Shown here: piece by piece, positions 54,744 to 62,803 of the stretch
Numbering within the stretch: position 1 is the stretch's first letter
How the letters are laid out: every line of letters starts with the position of its first letter
Assembly (NCBI RefSeq): GCF_008801835.1
Contig: NZ_VZOW01000002.1
Location: forward strand, 62,001 to 126,000
Reading direction: 5' to 3'
Length of the DNA: 64,000 nt
DNA from: Cupriavidus pauculus
Lineage (GTDB): Bacteria; Pseudomonadota; Gammaproteobacteria; Burkholderiales; Burkholderiaceae
Made by a program: the position numbers and the translations under genes
Notes under the pieces: model-generated
Told to the model about the DNA's origin: nothing
Database searches by the model: none
The model's input: the letters and a program-made list of their open reading frames with translations, nothing else

Positions 54744-55343
54744 TCATGGACGGCTGGGCGGCTGGGCCTTGCCACGCAGGCTGGCATGCAGGCGCCGGAC
54801 GCCGCGCCAGAGCTTGGGCACCAGCCAGATGGCAATCGCCAGGAACAGGGCGAGCATGACGAAGAACACCACGGGCAGGAAAAATGCCAGCAACAGCCCG
54901 CCCATCGTGCCGACGTCCTCGGTGAATGAGGCCGCCCAGTTCGAAAATGGTTCAGGCGATACATTGATCAGCGCGCGTGTGCCCGCCTTGGCGGCGTGCG
55001 CCGTTCCGGCCAGCGTGCCACCGATCAGCCCGGCGGCCACGGTCCACTGGGCGTCCATATGCCCGAAAGCCGCGGCAGCCAGGATCGCGCCGGCGGGAAT
55101 CCGGATGAAGGTCTGGATGCTGTCCCAGGCCGTGTCGAATCCGGGCACCTTGTCGGCCACGAATTCGGCCGCCGCCAACGCCCCGGCCACGCCAATCACC
55201 CACCACGACGACAGCACATGCAGGCCCGCCGGCAAGTCCAGCCAGCCCAGTCGCGCCAGCACGCCGGCGGTCAGCACGGCCAGATACAAGCGCAGACCGC
55301 TGGCCCAGGACATGCCGGCGGCCAGCGCGGCGGTTTCCAGCAT
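54744..55343 (-). CDS. DUF4126 membrane protein
   Basis: Conserved integral membrane protein of 199 aa with about five helices. The family opening (SWASGLRLYLAVLTAGVLAR) and the Gly-rich segment GGTLAGTAHAAKAGTRALIN are recognisable; members have no known function, and a transporter or channel is possible. It precedes the permease by 38 nt on the same strand. A 12-bp palindrome lies just upstream of its ATG. Confidence 0.83.
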   Translation of the reverse strand: MLETAALAAGMSWASGLRLYLAVLTAGVLARLGWLDLPAGLHVLSSWWVIGVAGALAAAEFVADKVPGFDTAWDSIQTFIRIPAGAILAAAAFGHMDAQWTVAAGLIGGTLAGTAHAAKAGTRALINVSPEPFSNWAASFTEDVGTMGGLLLAFFLPVVFFVMLALFLAIAIWLVPKLWRGVRRLHASLRGKAQPPSRP

Positions 55344-55366
55344 GACACCCTCGCATGGTTTTCACT

Positions 55367-55378
55367 TCGAACGTTCGA
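55367..55378. promoter_or_regulatory. Perfect 12-bp palindrome upstream of DUF4126
   Basis: TCGAACGTTCGA reads identically on both strands and lies 24 bp before the DUF4126 start codon, a typical operator position. The regulator is unknown. Confidence 0.35.
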
Positions 55379-55471
55379 GGAGTGTAACGCCAGCTGGCGA
55401 GTCGGCGCGCCGGACGCCGTGCCCGCGCCGGGGTGTGGCTTGCAGATTGCGCGCCGCCTCGCGCGGCCGCC

Positions 55472-56419
55472 CTACCCGGTCGCCGATTCGAGACGCGGCA
55501 ACTGCGGCAGATCGGAAGCCACCTCGGCGATCATGCGGCGCAGCCACGTGACATCGGGCGCCGCATGGCAGCGCTCATGCCATAACTGGTAAAAACGCAT
55601 GCGCGGAAACGCCACGGGCGACGGCACCATGCGGATCGGCAGGTATTGCGCATAGTGGGCGGCAAACTGGCGGCCCGTGGTGAAGACCATGTCGGTCTTC
55701 ATCAGGACATAGGGCACCAGCCCGAAGTACGGCAGCGTGACCTGGATGTTGCGCTTGTAGCCCTGCTCGGCCAGCGCCTGGTCGATCATGCTGCGCTGCA
55801 TCGACGCATACGGGGCCGGCGCCAGGTGCGGCATCTCCAGGTAGTGCCGCAGCGTGAGCCCATGGCGCGCCAGCGGATGCTGGGCGCCCAGCATGCATAC
55901 GACCTCGTCGTCGAACAGCGGCGAGATGTGCAGATGCTCGGGCGGCGACAGCCAGTTGCCGACCACGATGTCGAGATGCCCCTGTTCGAGCGCATCGAGA
56001 AAATCGGTGGACTGCGTCATCGGATGGACGAACAGCTTGGCGCCAGGCGCCAGACGCCGCACGCGCTCGACGATGTTGGGCAGGAAGAACGCGTCGAGGT
56101 AATCGGGCGCGCCGACATGGAACGTCCGTGTGGTGGTGGCCGGGTCGAACTGTTGCGGCGGGCGCGCGATGCGGTCCATCGCCGCCAGACTTTGTTCGGC
56201 CAGCAGCAGCAGTTCGCGCCCGCGCTCGGTCGGCACCATGCCGCTTTTGCCGCGCACCAGAATGGCGTCGCCGGTAATTTCGCGCAGCCGTTTCAGCGTA
56301 TTGCTGATAGCCGGCTGCGACTGCCCCAGGCGGACAGCGGTGCGCGTCACGCTCTGCTCGGTCAGCAGGGTGTGAAGCACGCGCAGCAAATAAGTATCGA
56401 GATGATCGCGTCCGTGCAT
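55472..56419 (-). CDS. LysR-type regulator, probably of the xdh operon
   Basis: LysR family transcription factor, 315 aa. The winged helix-turn-helix (about 10-70) has LLTEQSVTRTAVRLGQSQPA and ISNTLKRLREITGD, followed by the two-lobed effector domain (from about 95: TFHVGAPDYLDAFFLP). The start at 56419 gives the normal N-terminus, though the ribosome site is poor. It is divergent from xdhA across 287 bp, the usual arrangement for a LysR gene and its target, so it may sense a purine and activate xdhABC. The effector is inferred. Confidence 0.87.
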   Translation of the reverse strand: MHGRDHLDTYLLRVLHTLLTEQSVTRTAVRLGQSQPAISNTLKRLREITGDAILVRGKSGMVPTERGRELLLLAEQSLAAMDRIARPPQQFDPATTTRTFHVGAPDYLDAFFLPNIVERVRRLAPGAKLFVHPMTQSTDFLDALEQGHLDIVVGNWLSPPEHLHISPLFDDEVVCMLGAQHPLARHGLTLRHYLEMPHLAPAPYASMQRSMIDQALAEQGYKRNIQVTLPYFGLVPYVLMKTDMVFTTGRQFAAHYAQYLPIRMVPSPVAFPRMRFYQLWHERCHAAPDVTWLRRMIAEVASDLPQLPRLESATG

Positions 56420-56706
56420 GGCAGGAATTGCCCCGCGCCTGGTCGGCGGCGTAGGTGGCGTGGGGGAAGGGAACGGCGCATAGTGTAAGACAGGCACGCG
56501 CAATTCGGTCAAATTCGGCGCCGCGGCCGCCCATCTGCAGGCGGCGTAAGGGAAGACCCGTAGATCGCCGCCAGACCGCCCCTGGCATGGGGTGGCCGCC
56601 GCCCGGCAAGACCCGCGGCGCGCCTTGATGGGGCATATCACATGGGCCGAATATTGCATGAAAAGGCCAATGCTATGTTTGGCGCATCCCCGAAAGAGAG
56701 AAGATC
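56420..56706. promoter_or_regulatory. Divergent regulatory region between LysR gene and xdhA
   Basis: 287 bp without a gene. It should contain the LysR binding site and both promoters. The repeat AATTCGGTCAAATT (about 56500-56513) resembles a T-N11-A LysR box, but many sequences match this loose pattern. The xdhA ribosome site GAGAGAAG lies just before its ATG. Confidence 0.35.
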
Positions 56707-58203
56707 ATGGAGACGCAAACCATCCGCTTTTACCATCGCGGCCAGGTTCAGGAAGTGTCCGACGCCCCTGTCACCCGCACCGTACTGCAATACCTGCGCG
56801 AAGACGTACGCTGCACCGGCACCAAGGAAGGCTGCGCCGAGGGCGATTGCGGCGCCTGCACCGTCGTGATTGGCGACTTGCAGGCCGACGGCAAGCTCGA
56901 ATTCAAGGCCGTCAACGCCTGCATCCAGTTCCTGCCCACGCTCGATGGAAAGGCCCTGATCACCGTGGAGGACCTGCGGCAGGCCGACGGCACCCTGCAT
57001 CCGGTGCAGGAAGCGATGGTCGAATGCCATGGCTCGCAATGCGGCTTCTGCACGCCGGGCTTCGTGATGTCGCTGTGGGCGCTGTACCAGCAGCACACGC
57101 CCGGCGGCGAGCCGCCGGCGCGCGAGCAGATCTGCGATGCGCTGACCGGCAACCTGTGCCGCTGCACCGGCTATCGCCCCATCGTCGACGCGGGGCAGCG
57201 CATGATGGCCCTGCCCGCGCCCACCGCCAGCCGCATGAACCCGAAGGAAATTGCCGACACGCTGCGCAACCTCAAGCGCGGCGAAACGTTCCACTACAAC
57301 GTGCGCGGCCAGCATTTCTACGCCCCGCGCACGACCGCCGAATTCGCCGCCATCAAGGCTGCCGAGCCGGAAATCCGCATCCTGGCCGGCAGCACCGACA
57401 TCGGCCTGTGGGTCACCAAGCAGTTCCGCGAGCTCGGCAACCTGCTGTATGTCGGCCAGGTCGAGGCACTCAACACGATCGCCACGCGCGACGGCTTCAT
57501 CGAGATCGGCGCCGCTGTCACACTCGAAAACGCCTACGCGGCGCTGGCCGCCTCGCATCCGGAACTGACCGAGCTGTGGAAGCGCTTTGCCTCGCTGCCG
57601 ATCCGCAATGCCGGCACGCTGGGCGGCAACGTGGCCAACGGTTCGCCGATCGGCGACTCGATGCCGGCCCTGATCGCGCTGGGCGCCGAGGTGGTGCTGC
57701 GACACGCGGACACGCGCCGCACGATGCCGCTGGAAGATCTCTACTTGGCCTACCAGAAGACCGCGATGGCGCCGGGCGAATTCGTCGCCGCGCTGCGTGT
57801 GCCCGTGCAAGGGCCGCGATTCTTCCGCACCTACAAGCTGTCGAAACGCTTCGACGAGGACATTTCCGCCGTGTGCGCTGCGTTCGGCATCACCGTCGAA
57901 GACGGCATCGTGACGTCGGCGCGCATCGCGTTCGGCGGCATGGCGGCCACGCCGAAGCGCGCCGCGCTGGCCGAGGCCGCGCTGACCGGACAACCGTGGA
58001 ACGAAGCCACCGCGCGCGCCGGCATGGCCGCGCTGGGCCAGGACTACACGCCGCTGAGCGACATGCGCGCCACGTCGAGTTATCGCGCGCGCGGCGCCGC
58101 CAACCTGCTGTATCGCTTCTGGTTGGAAACCCGCGACAACGCGCTGCCGGCCGCCATGGTCAACGTCCGCGCCATCGGCGCCGGTGAAACCGTGAGCGCC
58201 TGA
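56707..58203 (+). CDS. xdhA: Xanthine dehydrogenase small subunit (Fe-S/FAD)
   Basis: Electron-transfer subunit of xanthine dehydrogenase, 498 aa. The first [2Fe-2S] domain has Cys43, Cys48, Cys51 and Cys72 (GCAEGDCGAC and NACIQF); the second has CHGSQCGFC and CRCTGYRPI (about 110-150). The FAD domain from about 190 has ILAGSTDIGL and RNAGTLGGNVANGSPIGD. Together with XdhB it oxidises hypoxanthine and xanthine to urate with NAD. First gene of xdhABC, opposite a LysR regulator. Confidence 0.95.
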   Translation: METQTIRFYHRGQVQEVSDAPVTRTVLQYLREDVRCTGTKEGCAEGDCGACTVVIGDLQADGKLEFKAVNACIQFLPTLDGKALITVEDLRQADGTLHPVQEAMVECHGSQCGFCTPGFVMSLWALYQQHTPGGEPPAREQICDALTGNLCRCTGYRPIVDAGQRMMALPAPTASRMNPKEIADTLRNLKRGETFHYNVRGQHFYAPRTTAEFAAIKAAEPEIRILAGSTDIGLWVTKQFRELGNLLYVGQVEALNTIATRDGFIEIGAAVTLENAYAALAASHPELTELWKRFASLPIRNAGTLGGNVANGSPIGDSMPALIALGAEVVLRHADTRRTMPLEDLYLAYQKTAMAPGEFVAALRVPVQGPRFFRTYKLSKRFDEDISAVCAAFGITVEDGIVTSARIAFGGMAATPKRAALAEAALTGQPWNEATARAGMAALGQDYTPLSDMRATSSYRARGAANLLYRFWLETRDNALPAAMVNVRAIGAGETVSA

Positions 58204-58214
58204 GGAGAGCCCGC

Positions 58215-60590
58215 ATGAACAAGCAAACCGAACCCTTCCTGCTCGACGCCAGCGTGGCGGCGGAAGCATCGCCGCAGGTCGGCATCTCGCGTCCGCACGA
58301 ATCCGCGCACCTGCATGTGGCCGGCACCGCCACCTATACGGACGATATCCCCGAACTGGCCGGCACGCTGCACGCGGCGCTCGGCATGAGCGCCCGGGCC
58401 CATGCGCGCCTGAAATCGATCGACCTGGCGCGCGTGCGCAAGGCGCCCGGCGTGGTGTCCGTGCTGACCGCCGCCGACATTCCCGGCGTCAACGACTGCG
58501 GTCCGATCATCCACGACGACCCGATCCTGGCCCGCGACACGGTCCAGTTCATCGGCCAGCCGATCTTCATCGTGGTGGCTTCTTCGCACGACGCCGCGCG
58601 CCGCGCCGCGCGTCTGGCCGATATCGAATACGAAGACCTGCCGCCCGTGCTGACGCCCGAGGCCGCGCACGCAGCCGGCAGCTACGTGCTGCCGCCGATG
58701 CACCTGACGCGCGGCGAACCCGAGCGCCATTTGCACGCCGCCGCGCATCGTCACAGCGGCAAGATCCAGCTTGGCGGACAGGAACAGTTCTACCTCGAAG
58801 GCCAGATCGCCTACGCGGCGCCGCGCGAGAACGACGGCATGCACGTCTGGTGCTCGACCCAGCATCCCACCGAAATGCAGCACGCCGTGGCCCATATGCT
58901 GGGCTGGCAGGCGCATCAGGTGCTGGTGGAATGCCGGCGCATGGGCGGCGGCTTTGGCGGCAAGGAATCGCAGTCGGCAATGTTTGCGTGCTGCGCGTCG
59001 CTGGCCGCCTGGAAGCTGCTGTGCCCAGTGAAGCTGCGGCCGGACCGCGACGACGACATGATGATCACCGGCAAGCGCCACGACTTCGTGTTCGATTTCG
59101 ACGTGGGTCACGACGACGCAGGCCACATCGAAGGCGTGCGCGTGGAGATGGTGTCGCGCGCCGGCTTTTCGGCTGACCTGTCCGGCCCGGTGATGACGCG
59201 CGCGATCTGCCACTTCGACAACGCGTACTGGCTGCCGAATGTGCAGATCGACGGCTACTGCGGCAAGACAAATACGCAAAGCAATACGGCCTTCCGCGGC
59301 TTTGGCGGTCCGCAGGGCGCGTTCGCGATCGAGTACATACTCGACAACGTGGCGCGCAACGTCGGCAAGGATTCGCTCGAAGTGCGCCGCGCCAACTTCT
59401 ATGGCAAGAACGAGCGCAACGTCACGCCGTACGGCCAAACCGTGGAAGACAACGTGATCCACGAGTTGATCGACGAACTGGCGGCATCGTCCGAGTACAA
59501 GGCGCGCCGCGACGCCACGCGCGCATTCAACGAGACAAGCCCGATCCTCAAGAAGGGCATCGCCATCACGCCGGTCAAGTTCGGCATCTCGTTCAACGTC
59601 GCGCATTACAACCAGGCAGGCGCGCTGGTGCACGTCTACAACGACGGCTCGGTACTGGTGAACCACGGCGGCACCGAAATGGGCCAGGGCCTTAACACCA
59701 AGGTGGCGATGGTGGTGGCGCACGAGCTCGGCATCCGCATGGAGCGCGTGCGCGTGACCGCCACCGACACCAGCAAGGTGGCCAATACCTCGGCCACGGC
59801 GGCCTCGACCGGCGCCGATTTGAACGGCAAGGCCGCGCAGGACGCAGCGCGCCAGATCCGCGAACGCCTGGCCGCCTTTGCCGCGCGCAAGGCCGGCGTG
59901 GAACCAGACGCGGTGCGATTTGGCGATGACCTCGTCGTGGCGGGCGAGTTGCGCCTGTCGTTCGGCGACCTGGCGCGCGAGGCCTACGTGGCCCGCGTGC
60001 AATTGTGGTCCGACGGTTTCTACACCACGCCCAAGCTGCACTGGGACCAGAAGGCGCTGCAGGGACGTCCGTTCTATTACTTCGCTTACGGCGCGGCCTG
60101 CTCGGAAGTGATCGTCGATACGCTGACTGGCGAATGGAAACTGCTGCGCGCCGATGCGCTGCACGATGCGGGCAAGTCGCTCAATCCAGCCATCGATATC
60201 GGCCAGGTGGAAGGCGCGTTCATCCAGGGCATGGGCTGGCTGACCACCGAGGAACTGTGGTGGAACCAGCAAGGCAAGCTGATGACGCACGCGCCGTCGA
60301 CTTACAAGATCCCGACCATCAACGACTGCCCGGAAGCATTCAACGTGCGGCTTTTCCAGAATCGCAACGTCGAGGACAGCATCCATCGCTCGAAGGCCGT
60401 CGGCGAGCCGCCGCTGCTGCTGCCGTTCTCGGTGTTCTTTGCCATCCGCGATGCAATCGCCGCCGTGGCCGACTACGAGATCAACCCGCCACTGCGCGCG
60501 CCGGCCACATGCGAGGCCATCCTCGATGCGGTGCAGGCCGTGCAGGACGCGCGGGCTGACAGCGCGGCGGCCGAAGCCGCCATCGTTTGA
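58215..60590 (+). CDS. xdhB: Xanthine dehydrogenase large subunit (molybdenum)
   Basis: Molybdopterin-binding catalytic subunit, 791 aa. Signatures are RRMGGGFGGKESQ near residue 245, the substrate-loop residues in AFRGFGGPQGAF, and the catalytic Glu in VGEPPLLLPFS near 735. It starts 11 nt after xdhA. Length and order match the R. capsulatus-type XdhAB enzyme, with subunits split as usual for bacteria. Confidence 0.95.
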   Translation: MNKQTEPFLLDASVAAEASPQVGISRPHESAHLHVAGTATYTDDIPELAGTLHAALGMSARAHARLKSIDLARVRKAPGVVSVLTAADIPGVNDCGPIIHDDPILARDTVQFIGQPIFIVVASSHDAARRAARLADIEYEDLPPVLTPEAAHAAGSYVLPPMHLTRGEPERHLHAAAHRHSGKIQLGGQEQFYLEGQIAYAAPRENDGMHVWCSTQHPTEMQHAVAHMLGWQAHQVLVECRRMGGGFGGKESQSAMFACCASLAAWKLLCPVKLRPDRDDDMMITGKRHDFVFDFDVGHDDAGHIEGVRVEMVSRAGFSADLSGPVMTRAICHFDNAYWLPNVQIDGYCGKTNTQSNTAFRGFGGPQGAFAIEYILDNVARNVGKDSLEVRRANFYGKNERNVTPYGQTVEDNVIHELIDELAASSEYKARRDATRAFNETSPILKKGIAITPVKFGISFNVAHYNQAGALVHVYNDGSVLVNHGGTEMGQGLNTKVAMVVAHELGIRMERVRVTATDTSKVANTSATAASTGADLNGKAAQDAARQIRERLAAFAARKAGVEPDAVRFGDDLVVAGELRLSFGDLAREAYVARVQLWSDGFYTTPKLHWDQKALQGRPFYYFAYGAACSEVIVDTLTGEWKLLRADALHDAGKSLNPAIDIGQVEGAFIQGMGWLTTEELWWNQQGKLMTHAPSTYKIPTINDCPEAFNVRLFQNRNVEDSIHRSKAVGEPPLLLPFSVFFAIRDAIAAVADYEINPPLRAPATCEAILDAVQAVQDARADSAAAEAAIV

Positions 60591-60607
60591 CGCCAGAGAG
60601 AACCACC

Positions 60608-61612
60608 ATGCAGGACGCCCCGCTCAAGCCGTTCCGTTTCGAGGATGCCACGCGCTGGATACGTGCCGGCGTGCCCATTGCGATGGTCACCATCGTCGAG
60701 GTCAAGGGCTCCGCGCCGCGCGAGCCGGGCATCCGCATGCTGGTCACCGCAAGCGACCTGGTCGGCACGATCGGCGGCGGCCACCTCGAATGGCGCGGCA
60801 TGGACATCGCACGGGCGATGCTGGCCAATCGCGACGTGCGGGGCAACCCCCGGCGGCGTATCGAGCGCATTGCCCTGGGCCCGACGCTGGGCCAGTGCTG
60901 CGGCGGCGTGGTGAAGCTGGCGTTCGAAGTGCTCAGCGAGGACGACCTGGCTTGGCTGGATGCAGTAATTGCCGCGTTTGCGGCCGGCCGGCCCCTGCAG
61001 CGCGCGGTGCCGCGCAGCGCAAGCGTCACGTTCGGACCCAGCGCCGCGCTGCTGCCCGCGGTGGCGCTGCAGGCCGACGACACATGGATCGATACGCTCG
61101 TACCCGACCGGATGCACGTCGTGCTGTTCGGCGCCGGGCACGTCGGCCACGCGCTGGTCAAGGTGCTGGCGACGCTGCCATGCCGCGTGCACTGGGTCGA
61201 CGAGCGCGACACGCTGTTCCCGGGCAACCTGCCCGACAACGTGGAGGCCGAGGCGACCGACACGCCCGAGGCGGTGGTCGATCAGGCGCCAGCGGGCGCT
61301 TACTTTATTGTCATGACGCACAGCCACGCGCTTGATCAGCAGCTGTGCGAGCGCATCTTGCGGCGCACCGATTTTGCATACTTCGGTCTGATCGGCTCGA
61401 AAACCAAGCGCGCCAAATTCGAGCACCGGATGGTCGAGCACGGCATCGACCCGGCACGGTTGCCCGAAATGACCTGCCCGATGGGTGTCTCGGGCATCAC
61501 GGACAAGGCTCCGGCTATGATTGCGGTAGCCATCGTCGCCCAGTTGCTTCAGGTTCGCGAACAGCGCATTGCCGCGCTGAACGCAGGCCGGCTGGAGACG
61601 GTGCATCCGTAA
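60608..61612 (+). CDS. xdhC: Xanthine dehydrogenase accessory protein XdhC
   Basis: Chaperone that binds molybdenum cofactor, promotes its sulfuration and inserts it into XdhB, 334 aa. The N-terminal XdhC/CoxI domain has GSAPREPGIRMLV and GTIGGGHLEWRG; the C-terminal Rossmann domain has VVLFGAGHVGHAL and YFGLIGSKTKRAKF. The start at 60608 (MQDAPLKPF) follows GAGAGAA; a TTG at 60587 overlaps xdhB and is less likely. Confidence 0.94.
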   Translation: MQDAPLKPFRFEDATRWIRAGVPIAMVTIVEVKGSAPREPGIRMLVTASDLVGTIGGGHLEWRGMDIARAMLANRDVRGNPRRRIERIALGPTLGQCCGGVVKLAFEVLSEDDLAWLDAVIAAFAAGRPLQRAVPRSASVTFGPSAALLPAVALQADDTWIDTLVPDRMHVVLFGAGHVGHALVKVLATLPCRVHWVDERDTLFPGNLPDNVEAEATDTPEAVVDQAPAGAYFIVMTHSHALDQQLCERILRRTDFAYFGLIGSKTKRAKFEHRMVEHGIDPARLPEMTCPMGVSGITDKAPAMIAVAIVAQLLQVREQRIAALNAGRLETVHP

Positions 61613-61655
61613 CAGAACAGCCGTGATCCGGCTGTCGCCATAGAAAAGAGGCCCC

Positions 61656-62720
61656 ATGACCATCGATGCCGCGCTGGCGGACAAGATCCGCCGTACTCCC
61701 AAGGCCGAATTGCACGTGCATATCGAAGGCACGCTCGAACCCGAGCGCATCTTCCGGCTGGCCCAGCGCAACAACGTCAAGCTGGCCTACCCCGACGTCG
61801 AGGCGCTGCGCGCCGCCTATGCCTTCACCGACCTGCAGTCGTTCCTGGACATCTATTACGCTGGCGCCAGCGTGCTGCTGACCGAAGAAGATTTCTTCGA
61901 CATGACGATGGACTACGTCAAGCGCGCCGCCGCCGATAACGTCCGCCACGCCGAGATCTTCTTCGATCCGCAAACCCACACCGCGCGCGGCGTGCCGATC
62001 GGCACGGTGATCGACGGCATTGCCGATGCGCTGGCCCAGGCGCGCACAGAATACGATTTCAGCAGCAGCATGATTCTCTGCTTCCTGCGTCATTTGTCCG
62101 AAGAAGATGCCTTCGCCACGCTGGAAGCGGCGTTGCCGTATCGCGACCGCTTCGTCGGCGTCGGTCTCGATTCGTCCGAGCGCGGTAACCCGCCCGAGAA
62201 ATTCGCGCGCGTGTTTGCCCGGGCCCGCGAACTGGGATTGCATCTCGTCGCGCATGCCGGTGAGGAAGGACCGCCGCAATACATCGCCGATGCGCTCGAT
62301 ATCCTGCAGGTCGAACGCATCGACCATGGCGTGCGTGCGATCGACGACGAGGCGCTGGTGCAGCGCCTGGCGCGCGAGCGGATCGCACTGACCGTGTGCC
62401 CGCTTTCCAACCAGAAGCTGATGGTGCATCCGGACCTGCGCGATCACCCGATGAAGCGGCTGCTCGACGCCGGCGTCGCGGTGACGCTCCATTCGGACGA
62501 TCCCGCGTATTTCGGCGGCTATATGAACGCCAACTGGGAGGCATCGTTCGAAGCGCTGCCGCTCGATGCGGCCGACGCGCACAAACTGGCCCGCAACAGT
62601 TTCGAGGCGGCCTTTTTGCCCGATGTGCAGAAGGCCGAATTCCTGGCCGAAGTCGACCATTTCTGGTCGGCCACGCCCTCATCACCGCCCGCGACGGCCA
62701 ACGTGACCGCCACGACCTGA
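61656..62720 (+). CDS. Adenine deaminase of the adenosine deaminase family
   Basis: Zinc-dependent purine deaminase, 354 aa. Metal ligands are in KAELHVHIEGTLEP (His19, His21), VAHAGEEGPPQYI and LHSDDPAYFGGY. The HAGEEGP motif with a second Glu, rather than HAGEAAGP, points to adenine deaminase (hypoxanthine formation) rather than adenosine deaminase. Its place between xdhC and guaD fits supply of hypoxanthine to xanthine dehydrogenase. Spacing to xdhC is 43 nt. Confidence 0.87.
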   Translation: MTIDAALADKIRRTPKAELHVHIEGTLEPERIFRLAQRNNVKLAYPDVEALRAAYAFTDLQSFLDIYYAGASVLLTEEDFFDMTMDYVKRAAADNVRHAEIFFDPQTHTARGVPIGTVIDGIADALAQARTEYDFSSSMILCFLRHLSEEDAFATLEAALPYRDRFVGVGLDSSERGNPPEKFARVFARARELGLHLVAHAGEEGPPQYIADALDILQVERIDHGVRAIDDEALVQRLARERIALTVCPLSNQKLMVHPDLRDHPMKRLLDAGVAVTLHSDDPAYFGGYMNANWEASFEALPLDAADAHKLARNSFEAAFLPDVQKAEFLAEVDHFWSATPSSPPATANVTATT

Positions 62721-62803
62721 CCGGGTACAAACCAAGAACGCCGGTTGCCACGGCCGCTGCCACATCGGCGCGGTCGAGGCGCCGGCCGTCCCGAGACAAG
62801 ACG

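Noticed and set aside
58080-60386. A 768-codon open frame on the minus strand opposite xdhB
   Set aside because: It mirrors xdhB in the antisense frame and shows no recognisable domain.
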